A DNA stretch of 64,000 nt from Halanaerobiaceae bacterium (lineage in GTDB: Bacteria; Bacillota; Halanaerobiia; Halanaerobiales; Halarsenatibacteraceae): the NCBI GenBank assembly GCA_003553485.1, contig PWEJ01000072.1:1-64000 (forward strand). The letters are read 5' to 3'. Positions 1 to 8,216 of this stretch are shown one piece after another. Below the pieces are notes generated by a model that worked only from the letters and a program-made list of their open reading frames with translations, was not told the DNA's origin and did no database searches. A program made the translations under genes and the position numbers. The first letter of the stretch is position 1, and each line of letters opens with the position of its first letter.

Positions 1-35
1 ATACGATAAATAATTTAACAGGTAGGGGGATTACC

Positions 36-1196
36 TTGGGTAATTTATATACCACCTCTAAAAGTCTAGGCAATAGCAATATGCTTGATATTTTCAAAAC
101 AATACATATTGAAAAAGAGATTTCCAGGGTAGAACTAGTTGACAAAACCTGTTATAGCCCAGGTACTATTTCGAATCATGTCACCACTTTGCTGGATAAA
201 GAACTAATCCTGGAACAAAAGAAAGGTATTTCCCAGGGAGGAAGAAAACCGATTTATTTAAAAGTAAATGCTCATAAACATTTTATTTTAGCTGTTAAAA
301 TTGAAGTTAAAAAAGTCTCCCTCTATCTATTAGATCTAGATCTTAATGTGGTGGAATTAGTTGAAAAACAGGATAATAAGCCAATTTCTTATGAAAATTG
401 CTTAAATTTTCTAAGTACTAATATTAGTCAGATGCTAGCTAAAAGAAAAGATATAAAAGATAAGATTTTAGGTCTGGGTATATCAGTGCCAGCAATTATA
501 AATAGAGAAGAAGGTTTAATAGAAATTGCCCCTAATCTAAAATGGTATAAAAAAAGCATATTGCAAGACCTAAAAAACAAGTATGATTTTCCTTTTTATC
601 TGGAAAATGATGCCAAAGCTGGTGCCCTAGGAGAAAAAAATAGAACTAAAGGTGATACTAATAATTTTGTTTATGTTTTAATTAATGAAGGGATTGGTTG
701 TGGAATAGTTATTAATGGAGAACTATATAGGGGTAGTAATGATAATGCTGGTGAATTTGGCCATGTTAAAATTGATCCTCAAGGACCCAATTGTCATTGT
801 GGTAATTCTGGTTGCTGGGAGACTTTAGCTTCAGTAAATTATTTAGTCAATGCCTGGGAAAAACATACAGGAGAACAAAGTAATATTCAGAACATTTATA
901 AATTAGCAGTTAAAGGAAAGAAAGAGGCTTGTAGTTTATTTGGAAAACTTGGAGAAAATATTGGGGCTGGAATTGTTTCTATTATAAATGGTCTAAGTCC
1001 AGGTAAAATAATAATCAATGGTAAGATTGTTCAGGCGAAGCCCTTTATTGATAAGTCGATAACCAAAAAAGCAAAAGAAGAATCCCTTCAGGTAGCTTAT
1101 GATAATGTAAAAATTGAATATAGTAAATTATTGGATAAAGCTGAGGTTATAGGGATTGGTTATTCTATCATCGAAAGAAGTAGATTATTTCAATAA
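36..1196 (+). CDS. xylR: ROK-family transcriptional repressor, xylose regulator (XylR)
   Basis: An N-terminal winged helix-turn-helix (about residues 20-70) is followed by a ROK sugar-kinase-like domain. The ROK zinc motif is visible as C253-H-C255-G-N-S-G-C260-W-E. Length (386 aa) fits XylR/NagC-type repressors. The start is a TTG at 36, behind a GTAGGGGGA ribosome site at 22-30. It lies 36 bp upstream of xylA, and a site matching the Bacillus XylR operator lies within the same gene group at 8150-8174, so a D-xylose-responsive repressor is the best reading. Family knowledge: these repressors release DNA when the pentose binds. The exact effector is inferred from the neighbours. Confidence 0.9.
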   Translation: MGNLYTTSKSLGNSNMLDIFKTIHIEKEISRVELVDKTCYSPGTISNHVTTLLDKELILEQKKGISQGGRKPIYLKVNAHKHFILAVKIEVKKVSLYLLDLDLNVVELVEKQDNKPISYENCLNFLSTNISQMLAKRKDIKDKILGLGISVPAIINREEGLIEIAPNLKWYKKSILQDLKNKYDFPFYLENDAKAGALGEKNRTKGDTNNFVYVLINEGIGCGIVINGELYRGSNDNAGEFGHVKIDPQGPNCHCGNSGCWETLASVNYLVNAWEKHTGEQSNIQNIYKLAVKGKKEACSLFGKLGENIGAGIVSIINGLSPGKIIINGKIVQAKPFIDKSITKKAKEESLQVAYDNVKIEYSKLLDKAEVIGIGYSIIERSRLFQ

Positions 1197-1232
1197 ATAT
1201 ATAAACACTCTTTATAAAGGGGGACTGTATCA

Positions 1233-2567
1233 ATGACATATTTTGATTTCTTGGAGACTGTAGAATTTGAAGGTCCAGGTTCTAAAAATCCATTAGCCTT
1301 TAATTATTATCAGGCCGATAAGAAAATTGGAAAAAAAACTATGGCGGAACATCTTAGATTTTCAATGGCTTACTGGCATTCTCTCACTGAAGATGGTAGT
1401 GACCCCTTTGGAAATCCAACTATGGATAGGCCCTGGAATAACTATCAAGATTCAATGGATAGAGCTGAGGCAAAGGTAGAGGCGGCTTTTGAATTAATGA
1501 GCAAACTGGGGATTAATTATTTCTGTTTTCATGATGTTGATGTAGCTCCGGAAGGAGCAACAATAAAAGAAAGTAATGAGAATTTAGAAAAGATGGCTGA
1601 ACTTTTAAAGAAAAAGATGGAGGCTACCGGAATCAAACTACTTTGGGGGACTTCAAATTTGTTTAGTCATCCCATATATATGCATGGAGCTGCTACATCT
1701 CCACAGGCTAAGGTATTTGCCTGTGCAGCTGCTAAGGTCAAAAAGGCCATTGAAGTTACTAAGTATCTAGGTGGAGAAAACTATGTTTTTTGGGGTGGAC
1801 GCGAGGGATATGAAACTTTACTCAATACCAATATGAAGCTTGAGCAGGATAACTTAGCCAGGTTTTTCTACCTGGTAATAGAATATGCTGAAAAAATAGG
1901 TTTTAACGGTCAGTTTTTAATCGAACCGAAACCTAAAGAACCAACTAAACATCAATATGATTTTGATTGTGCCAGTGTTTTAGCTTTTTTGAGAAAATAT
2001 GATTTAGAAGGTTATTTTAAATTAAATATAGAAGCAAATCATGCTACTCTGGCCGGGCATACTTTTCAGCATGAATTAAGGTATGCCAGGATAAATGACA
2101 TGCTGGGTAGTGTAGATGCTAATCAAGGTGATTTGCTGCTGGGCTGGGATACAGACCAATTCCCTTCAAATTTATACAACACAAGCCTGGCCATGTATGA
2201 AGTTTTAAAGAATGGTGGTCTTGCTCCTGGAGGGTTAAATTTTGATGCTAAGGTTAGAAGAGGTTCCTATCAACTTCAGGATTTAGTTCAAGGGCATATT
2301 CTTGGTATGGATTCCTTTGCTAAAGGATTAGAAGTTGCTCACAGTTTAATAAACTCTCAAGAAATAGAGGATCTAATTTCTTCTAGATATAAAAGCTATC
2401 AGGAAGGTCTAGGTAGTAAAATAGTTGAAGAAAATACAAGTTTAGAAGAGCTAGCAGAGATTGCCCAGAGTTTTAAACTTTCCGAAATTAAAACTAATTC
2501 TGGTTCTCAAGAAAAACTGGAAGCTATACTGAATCGGCATCTGTTGGGATCTTTAAACAGTGATTAA
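1233..2567 (+). CDS. xylA: xylose isomerase
   Basis: Converts D-xylose to D-xylulose in the cytoplasm, the first step of bacterial xylose use. The 444-aa length is that of class II xylose isomerases. Visible signatures are F97-C-F-H100-D-V-D with the catalytic histidine, the [10 protein letters not shown] block near residue 187 and the [13 protein letters not shown] metal-site block near residue 231. The ATG start has an AAAGGGGG ribosome site about 9 bases upstream. It sits directly after the ROK regulator and before a pentose ABC transporter; the matching kinase xylB lies 7 kb downstream. Assignment is firm. Confidence 0.97.
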   Translation: MTYFDFLETVEFEGPGSKNPLAFNYYQADKKIGKKTMAEHLRFSMAYWHSLTEDGSDPFGNPTMDRPWNNYQDSMDRAEAKVEAAFELMSKLGINYFCFHDVDVAPEGATIKESNENLEKMAELLKKKMEATGIKLLWGTSNLFSHPIYMHGAATSPQAKVFACAAAKVKKAIEVTKYLGGENYVFWGGREGYETLLNTNMKLEQDNLARFFYLVIEYAEKIGFNGQFLIEPKPKEPTKHQYDFDCASVLAFLRKYDLEGYFKLNIEANHATLAGHTFQHELRYARINDMLGSVDANQGDLLLGWDTDQFPSNLYNTSLAMYEVLKNGGLAPGGLNFDAKVRRGSYQLQDLVQGHILGMDSFAKGLEVAHSLINSQEIEDLISSRYKSYQEGLGSKIVEENTSLEELAEIAQSFKLSEIKTNSGSQEKLEAILNRHLLGSLNSD

Positions 2568-2684
2568 ATAAGGGGGTGAGACATTTTAGAAGTCAAAATT
2601 TATAGGTTTTAAGACATAAAGTTTTTACAGGAATTTTGCATTAATTATATTAAAGCAACTTTTCAAAAAATGGAGGTTAAAAAA

Positions 2685-3656
2685 ATGACAAAGAAATTTA
2701 CATTAGCTTTAGTGGTAGTAGTTGCTCTGGTAATGGTATTTTCAGCTGCAGTAGGAGTACAGGCAGAAGACGAGGATTATTTATATATCCAGGTATCAAT
2801 GCAAAGCAGGTTGGACTACTTTTATGATCATCAGATGGGCCTAGAAGTAGCTGGGGAACACATGGGTGTTGAAACCAGGTATATGGGTCCAGCAGATGCT
2901 GACTTAGCAGGTATGGCAGATACCCTAGAAGAAGCAATAGGCATGAACCCTGATGGAATTTTAGTTGTCGGTTTTGATGAAATGTTAAATCCGATTGTAG
3001 ATGATGCAGTAGAACAGGGTATACCAGTAATAACCTTGGATTCAGATCTGCCCAATTCTGATAGATTAGCCTTTGTAGGTACTGGCAATGAAGAAGCTGG
3101 CTATATGGGAGGCCAAGAGTTAGCTGAGTTGTTGGATGGCGAAGGTGAAGTAGGTATCTTAACTATTCCTGGACAGCCAAACTTAGAGGAGAGAGTTGAA
3201 GGCTATGAGAGAGCATTAGAAGAATATGATATTGAAGTAGTACAGGTATCAGATACTCAGGGAGATGAAGCAGAAGCTGCTGGAGCTGCCTCGGCAATAT
3301 TAGAAAGATTTCCGACCCTTGATGCTTTAGTTGCTGTTGAGGCTGCTGGTGGAGTAGGTGCCGCAACAGCAGTTATGGAAGCTGGCAGAATAGGTGAGGT
3401 CGAAATTATTTCAATGGATAGAGATGAAGAAACCTTGAGTTATATTTCTGATGGCATTATTACAGCCTCTTTGGCCCAGCAGACAGCATTGATGCCTTAC
3501 TATGGATTACAAATCTTGCATAATTTGAATACAGGAAATGTACCAGAAATTACTTCAGATAATGAAGCTGCCGGAGTTACTGGAGCGCCCTTGATTGTTG
3601 ATACAGGCGTTATTTTAATAGATGAAAGTAACTACCAATATTTTCAGAGAGACTAA
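2685..3656 (+). CDS. periplasmic sugar-binding protein of ABC transporter (probable xylose binding, XylF-like)
   Basis: A secreted solute-binding protein of the Peripla_BP_4/RbsB type, 323 aa. A hydrophobic signal peptide (residues 3-26) ends in an AxA-like site (GVQA before EDED), with no lipobox cysteine. The open frame begins at 2670, but its first codons contain the GGAGGT ribosome site, so the ATG at 2685 is the likely start. The mature protein is very acidic, as is usual for exported proteins of halophiles. Together with the next two genes it forms a complete sugar importer. Xylose as ligand is inferred from xylR, xylA and xylB; ribose or another pentose is possible. Confidence 0.88.
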   Translation: MTKKFTLALVVVVALVMVFSAAVGVQAEDEDYLYIQVSMQSRLDYFYDHQMGLEVAGEHMGVETRYMGPADADLAGMADTLEEAIGMNPDGILVVGFDEMLNPIVDDAVEQGIPVITLDSDLPNSDRLAFVGTGNEEAGYMGGQELAELLDGEGEVGILTIPGQPNLEERVEGYERALEEYDIEVVQVSDTQGDEAEAAGAASAILERFPTLDALVAVEAAGGVGAATAVMEAGRIGEVEIISMDRDEETLSYISDGIITASLAQQTALMPYYGLQILHNLNTGNVPEITSDNEAAGVTGAPLIVDTGVILIDESNYQYFQRD

Positions 3657-3668
3657 TTAACATTATGG

Positions 3669-3696
3669 CTGGCAGAATTATTTTTTGTTCTGCCAG
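3669..3696 (+). promoter_or_regulatory. intercistronic stem-loop between binding protein and ABC ATPase genes
   Basis: A perfect 9-bp inverted repeat (CTGGCAGAA at 3669-3677, TTCTGCCAG at 3688-3696) encloses a 10-nt loop. It starts 12 bp after the stop codon of the binding-protein gene. The bases after it are only mildly T-rich, so it may be a leaky terminator or an mRNA-stabilising hairpin that keeps binding-protein levels above those of the membrane complex. That role is known for such hairpins in other sugar transporter operons and is inferred here. Confidence 0.7.
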
Positions 3697-3727
3697 TCTT
3701 TATAAATACAAAGAAAGGAGTGATCAA

Positions 3728-5263
3728 ATGGGCCCTGCAGAACAGAGCAAGAATGAGATAGTTTTATCAGCAAGAAATGTGAGCAAAAGCTATCCCGGAG
3801 TTCAAGCCTTAAACCAGGTTGAGATGGATTTGAAAAAAGGTGAAATTCATGCTTTGGTAGGGGAGAATGGTGCTGGCAAGAGTACATTTATCCATATCCT
3901 GGGGGGGATTTGTGAGCCTGATGAATGTGAAATTATAATCAAAGAAAATCAGGTTAACGAATTCAAACCCCATTTGGCAGCAGAATATGGTATTGGTGTG
4001 GTATTTCAAGAACTGTCGCTGGTTAATAATATGACTATAGCTGAAAACATTTTTGTTAATCGACAACCAGTTGGCAAATTTGGTTTTATAGACAAAAAAA
4101 AGATGAAGACAAAAGCTTTAGAGATGTTAGATGTTTTTGATCTTGATTTTTCTCCGGATAAAATGGTTGGTTCTCTCAGCACCGGTGATAAGCAGTTAAT
4201 TGAAATTTTGAAAGCCCTTTCTAAAAATCCTGAAGTATTAATTTTAGATGAACCGACTTCCTCATTAAGTCGAGGAGAAATCAATAGACTTTTTAAACTT
4301 TTGAAACGCTTGAAAAATGAAGGAATTGCAATTATTTATATATCTCATCATTTAGAAGAAGTTTTTGATCTTTGTGATCGGGTGACAGTATTTAGAAATG
4401 GAAAATATGTAGACACAAAACTGGTGGAAAATGTAACTGAAAAAGATCTGGTAAAAATGATGGTAGGTAAAACTTTAGAAAACTTTTATATTGATTTTAA
4501 TAAAGAAAAAGGCGAAGATTATTTTGAAGTCAGCGGTTTATCTGGAGAAAAATTCAATAATATTAATTTTTCTCTAGCCCGAGGAGAAGTTTTAGGGATT
4601 TTTGGTTTAGTAGGAGCAGGTCGAACCGAGATGGCTGAAACTATTTTCGGTATAAGAAAAAGGAGAGCTGGAGAAATTTCCTTAGAGGATAATTACTTAA
4701 ATATAAACAAACCAATTGATGCGATGAAGAAGGGCATTTCATATTTAACAGAAGATAGGCATAGCAAAGGTTTAGCTTTAAATATGAATATTAAAGAAAA
4801 TATCGCTTCTTCCTCATTGGGTGAATTTGCTAAAAGCAAGCTAGGTTTACTGGCGGATAAAGAGATGAGAGATTTTAGTAAAGATATAGTGGAAAAATAT
4901 AATATTGTCACGCCAAGTATTGAAAAGAAAGTCAAAAATCTTTCGGGAGGTAATCAACAGAAAGTTTTACTGGGAAAATGGCTTGGTACTGACCCCGAAG
5001 TTATTATTGTTGACGAACCAACCAGAGGAGGGGATGTTGGGGCTAAGCAAGAGATATATAAGTATTTAGATAAAGTTAGCAAGAGTGGAATTGGGATTAT
5101 TTTGATCTCATCAGATTTGCCTGAGGTTAAAAATTTAAGTGATAGAGTTTTAATAATGAGAGAAGGGGAAATTGTCGGTTGTTTAAGTGGGGAAGAGGCA
5201 ACTAAAGAAGCTATTTTGGCTTATGCAACTGGAACTAATACTAAGTCAGGAGGTAATAAATAA
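3728..5263 (+). CDS. sugar ABC transporter ATP-binding protein (XylG/RbsA type)
   Basis: A double-nucleotide-binding-domain ATPase of the carbohydrate uptake 2 family, 511 aa. The first half has Walker A GENGAGKST and Walker B ILDEPTSSLS. The second half has the degenerate first loop GLVGAGRTE, the signature LSGGNQQK and IIVDEPTRGGDVG. An in-frame upstream extension to 3665 exists, but it would read through the intercistronic hairpin. The ATG at 3728, behind AAAGGAG, is the better start. The stop codon abuts the permease start at 5264. It powers uptake of the sugar bound by the preceding protein. Confidence 0.93.
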   Translation: MGPAEQSKNEIVLSARNVSKSYPGVQALNQVEMDLKKGEIHALVGENGAGKSTFIHILGGICEPDECEIIIKENQVNEFKPHLAAEYGIGVVFQELSLVNNMTIAENIFVNRQPVGKFGFIDKKKMKTKALEMLDVFDLDFSPDKMVGSLSTGDKQLIEILKALSKNPEVLILDEPTSSLSRGEINRLFKLLKRLKNEGIAIIYISHHLEEVFDLCDRVTVFRNGKYVDTKLVENVTEKDLVKMMVGKTLENFYIDFNKEKGEDYFEVSGLSGEKFNNINFSLARGEVLGIFGLVGAGRTEMAETIFGIRKRRAGEISLEDNYLNINKPIDAMKKGISYLTEDRHSKGLALNMNIKENIASSSLGEFAKSKLGLLADKEMRDFSKDIVEKYNIVTPSIEKKVKNLSGGNQQKVLLGKWLGTDPEVIIVDEPTRGGDVGAKQEIYKYLDKVSKSGIGIILISSDLPEVKNLSDRVLIMREGEIVGCLSGEEATKEAILAYATGTNTKSGGNK

Positions 5264-6238
5264 ATGGCTCAAAACAATGAAAAAAATCTATTGCAAAAAA
5301 TTATTGCTATGAGAGAATTTATGATAATCTTTATAATCTTAATTATCGGCTTAATTATGACTTTTGTATCCCCCCATTTTTTAACCAGTAGTAATTTAAA
5401 GGCACTGCTTTTAAGGGTATCTATAACTTCAATTTTAGCCATTGGAATGACTATTTTATTAACAGCCGGTGATTTTGATCTTTCAGTGGGTTCAGTGCTG
5501 GCATTATCAGGTGCAATAGCAGCAATTGCCCTGAGAGCTGAGGTGCCTTTGACTTTAGCCATCTTACTGGCCTTGGCTGCAGCTACTTTAGTTGGGTTAT
5601 TTAATGGAGTAGTAGTAGCAAAAGTTGGAATTAATGCTTTTATCACTACTTTAGCCACTATGATGGCTGTACGTGGTTTAGTAATGATAATTATGGGAGG
5701 AAGAAATATTGCTGGCCTACCTGAAAGTTTCACTAGAATTGGTCGTTCTTACTTTTTTAACATACAGAGCCCCATATGGATTAGTCTTATTTTGATTGTT
5801 ATTTTTGAATTTCTCCTTAGAAAAACTAAATTCTTTAGGCAAAACTATTATATTGGTGGTAATCCTCTTTCAGCGATGTTTTCCGGTATAGAAGTGCAAA
5901 AAATGAGAATATATAACTTTATGTTAACTGGTTTTTTAGCCGGATTAGCCGGGATAGTTAATACAGCTAGATTTGCAGCAGCAACAACTACAGCTGGCGA
6001 TGGTCTGGAATTACAGGTTGTAGCAGCGGTAATATTAGGAGGAGCAAGTCTAAAAGGAGGAGAAGGTACGGTTGTTGGAGCATTTTTTGGTGCTTTATTA
6101 ATGGGTTTAATTATTAACTCCTTAAATTTAATTGGCGTTGATGTTTACTGGCAGACCTTTGTTCAGGGTAGCATTTTATTGTTTGCAGTGGTAGTTGATC
6201 AGTATGGCAAGAAAAAAACATTAAGTGCATCAGCATAG
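5264..6238 (+). CDS. sugar ABC transporter permease (XylH/RbsC type)
   Basis: An inner-membrane permease of 324 aa with 8-10 hydrophobic helices, of the BPD_transp_2 family. The family signatures AGDFDLSVGSVLALSG (about residues 70-85) and AVILGGASLKGGEGT (about residues 251-265) are visible. It begins immediately after the ATPase stop codon with no gap, which implies translational coupling. With the two genes before it, this completes the importer. Substrate (probably D-xylose) is inferred from context. Confidence 0.93.
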   Translation: MAQNNEKNLLQKIIAMREFMIIFIILIIGLIMTFVSPHFLTSSNLKALLLRVSITSILAIGMTILLTAGDFDLSVGSVLALSGAIAAIALRAEVPLTLAILLALAAATLVGLFNGVVVAKVGINAFITTLATMMAVRGLVMIIMGGRNIAGLPESFTRIGRSYFFNIQSPIWISLILIVIFEFLLRKTKFFRQNYYIGGNPLSAMFSGIEVQKMRIYNFMLTGFLAGLAGIVNTARFAAATTTAGDGLELQVVAAVILGGASLKGGEGTVVGAFFGALLMGLIINSLNLIGVDVYWQTFVQGSILLFAVVVDQYGKKKTLSASA

Positions 6239-6249
6239 GAGGGTAATAA

Positions 6250-7410
6250 ATGAAGGAAATTACATCGAGAGAAAGAATAAGAATGGCTTTAGAACATAAG
6301 GAACCTGATAAAATTCCATTAGGTTTTGATGCTCATTGTTGTGGTATACACATTCAAACTTATCGAAAATTAAGAGCAGAATTAAAGCTTGAAAAGGGGA
6401 AAGCCCATGTTTCGGATCAAATTCAGCAGTTGGGTTTTCTAGATAGGGATTTTAAAAATGAAATAAAAAATGATGTAGATGGAATATTTTCTGGAGCACC
6501 AGCAGAATGGGAGTTTGATAAGAAGGATAGAGGTAAATACTGGGAATTTGAGGATGAGTTTGGTATCCGTTGGAGAATGCCCAAAGAGGGGGGTTTTTAT
6601 TTTGATATGTGGGAGCATCCCCTTAAAGATGCTGAGAGCGTTGCTGATATAGAAAATCATGAACTTTTTGACCCTCAGGACCAGGAACGTTTTCATAAAG
6701 TTAAAGATCAATTTGCTGTAGCTAGAGAATTAGGGATGGCGCCGGTATTTAACCCTAATACTGGAGGTGTTTTTGAAATGGCGCTTTGGATTAGAAGTTT
6801 TGAAGAATTTTATCAGGATATGATATTAAATCCCAAGATGGCTGAAGCTCTGTTGGATAAAGCCTTAGAATACAAAATGAAGTTCTGGGAAAAAGCTTTA
6901 GAGGTCGCCGGTGAAGATATTTTAGTTGTAGCAGAGGCCGATGATATTGCCAGCCAAAATTCACTTTTGATTTCTCCAAAAATGTATAGAAAATTTATTA
7001 AGCCCCGGCATAAAAAGCTTTTTAGTTTTATTAAAAATAAAGCAAAAAGCAAAGCGTATATTTGGTATCATAGTTGTGGTGCGGTTAAAGAGTTAATTCC
7101 AGATTTAATTGAAGAGGGAGTTGACATTATTAATCCGGTCCAACTCAGTGCAAAGGGAATGAATGCAGAAGAACTGAAAAAAGAATTTGGTAAAGACTTG
7201 GTTTTTTGGGGAGGCGGTATTGATACTCAGAAAGCACTGCCTAACTATTCTCCAGAAGAAGTTAAAGTTGAGACTAAAAGGAATATTGATAAATTAGCGC
7301 CAGGAGGTGGATTTGTTTTTGCACCGGTTCATAATGTCCAGGCAGATGTACCGCCAGAGAATTTCCTGGCCATGTTGGAGGCAGTTGAAGAGTTACAACC
7401 TGACAATTAA
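6250..7410 (+). CDS. URO-D-superfamily corrinoid-dependent methyltransferase
   Basis: A TIM-barrel protein (386 aa) of the uroporphyrinogen decarboxylase superfamily, which includes MtaA/MtbA and the O-demethylase methyltransferase MtvB. Visible features are an N-terminal ERIRMALEHKEPDKIP block, a zinc-site-like HSCG near residue 275 and a C-terminal PVHNVQADVPPENF block resembling the CHNIQxDTPPENI motif of the family. The next gene is a cognate corrinoid protein, which argues for methyl transfer and against heme synthesis. It lies 12 bp after the sugar permease, so it is co-transcribed with xylose genes. Demethylation of a methoxylated sugar or related compound is my inference; the substrate is unknown. 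Confidence 0.85.
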   Translation: MKEITSRERIRMALEHKEPDKIPLGFDAHCCGIHIQTYRKLRAELKLEKGKAHVSDQIQQLGFLDRDFKNEIKNDVDGIFSGAPAEWEFDKKDRGKYWEFEDEFGIRWRMPKEGGFYFDMWEHPLKDAESVADIENHELFDPQDQERFHKVKDQFAVARELGMAPVFNPNTGGVFEMALWIRSFEEFYQDMILNPKMAEALLDKALEYKMKFWEKALEVAGEDILVVAEADDIASQNSLLISPKMYRKFIKPRHKKLFSFIKNKAKSKAYIWYHSCGAVKELIPDLIEEGVDIINPVQLSAKGMNAEELKKEFGKDLVFWGGGIDTQKALPNYSPEEVKVETKRNIDKLAPGGGFVFAPVHNVQADVPPENFLAMLEAVEELQPDN

Positions 7411-7497
7411 GCTGAAAATAGATGTAAAAATTTATTAAATTGATTTTCAAATAACTATAATTTAATAGTTGACACTTCAAAATATGGAGGTAAAATA

Positions 7498-8130
7498 ATG
7501 GATATCTTAAATAGGATTACTGAAGATTTACAGGCAGGAAAAGCTGAAGATGTAAGAACCGGAGTTGAAAAAGCTCTGACTGAGGGGATAAGTTCAAATG
7601 AAATCCTGCATCAGGGTATGATGAAAGCTATGAATATTGTGGGAGAAAAATTTAAAAAAGATGAAATATTTGTGCCAGAAGTATTGGTAGCTGCCAGAGC
7701 TATGAAGAGTGGAATGGAAGTTTTAGAACCAGTTTTGACAGCCGACAAAGTTGATAGTGAAGGTAAAATTCTTCTAGGAACTGTTAAAGGTGATTTGCAT
7801 GATATTGGCAAAAATTTAGTAGGAATGATGCTAGAAGGTGGTGGCTTTGAGGTTGAAGATTTAGGAGTTGATGTAGAGGCTGAAGAATTTATTAATAAAT
7901 TGCGGGAGACAGAAGCTGAAGTTCTAGCCATGTCTGCACTTTTGACCACCACTATGCCGGAGATGAAAAATGTAATAGATGTTTTAAAAGAAGAGGGTCT
8001 AAGAGATAAGGTTAAAGTAATCATAGGTGGGGCTCCAGTGACAGATGATTATGCTGAACAGATTGGTGCCGATTACTATGCTCAGGACGCAGCTTCAGCT
8101 GTGGATAAAGTTAAAGAAGCTATTAAGTAA
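7498..8130 (+). CDS. methyltransferase cognate corrinoid protein (MtaC/MtvC-like)
   Basis: A 210-aa cobalamin-binding methyl carrier. An N-terminal helical cap (B12-binding 2, residues 1-85, with the NEILHQGMMKAM and FVPEVLVAARAM blocks) precedes a Rossmann-like B12 domain. The lower cobalt ligand lies in the DxHxxG motif D99-L-H101-D-I-G104, and GGAPV near residue 180 is also typical. It is preceded by GGAGGT and an ATG at 7498. It pairs with the upstream URO-D methyltransferase: the first enzyme would methylate Co(I) and a further methyltransferase would pass the methyl group to tetrahydrofolate. No such third enzyme or reductive activator is in the window. Confidence 0.93.
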   Translation: MDILNRITEDLQAGKAEDVRTGVEKALTEGISSNEILHQGMMKAMNIVGEKFKKDEIFVPEVLVAARAMKSGMEVLEPVLTADKVDSEGKILLGTVKGDLHDIGKNLVGMMLEGGGFEVEDLGVDVEAEEFINKLRETEAEVLAMSALLTTTMPEMKNVIDVLKEEGLRDKVKVIIGGAPVTDDYAEQIGADYYAQDAASAVDKVKEAIK

Positions 8131-8149
8131 TTGAATAAATTTATTGAGA

Positions 8150-8174
8150 TTAGTTTAGACTTTCCCGAAACTAA
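8150..8174. promoter_or_regulatory. XylR operator
   Basis: Half-sites TTAGTTT (8150-8156) and AAACTAA (8168-8174) form a perfect 7-bp inverted repeat around an 11-bp spacer. From established knowledge the Bacillus xyl operator has these same half-sites with the same 11-bp spacing. The site lies 20 bp after the corrinoid gene and 43 bp before the aldo/keto reductase start. It probably lets XylR control a promoter for the reductase. I found no other copy of the full site in the window; the promoter in front of xylR lies outside it. Confidence 0.8.
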
Positions 8175-8216
8175 AAACATTTTATAGATTGGTCTAGAGG
8201 TGATAGGGGGTAATCA

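Noticed and set aside
5269-5733. 154-residue minus-strand open frame in the permease gene
   Set aside because: Low-complexity Ile/Ala/Thr/Lys composition is typical of the antisense of a membrane-protein gene; there is no ribosome site.
7457-7474. Inverted repeat AACTAT/ATAGTT with TTGACA upstream of the corrinoid protein gene as a promoter or operator
   Set aside because: A minus-10 at the proper spacing would overlap the start codon, and 6-bp AT-rich arms are expected by chance in this DNA.
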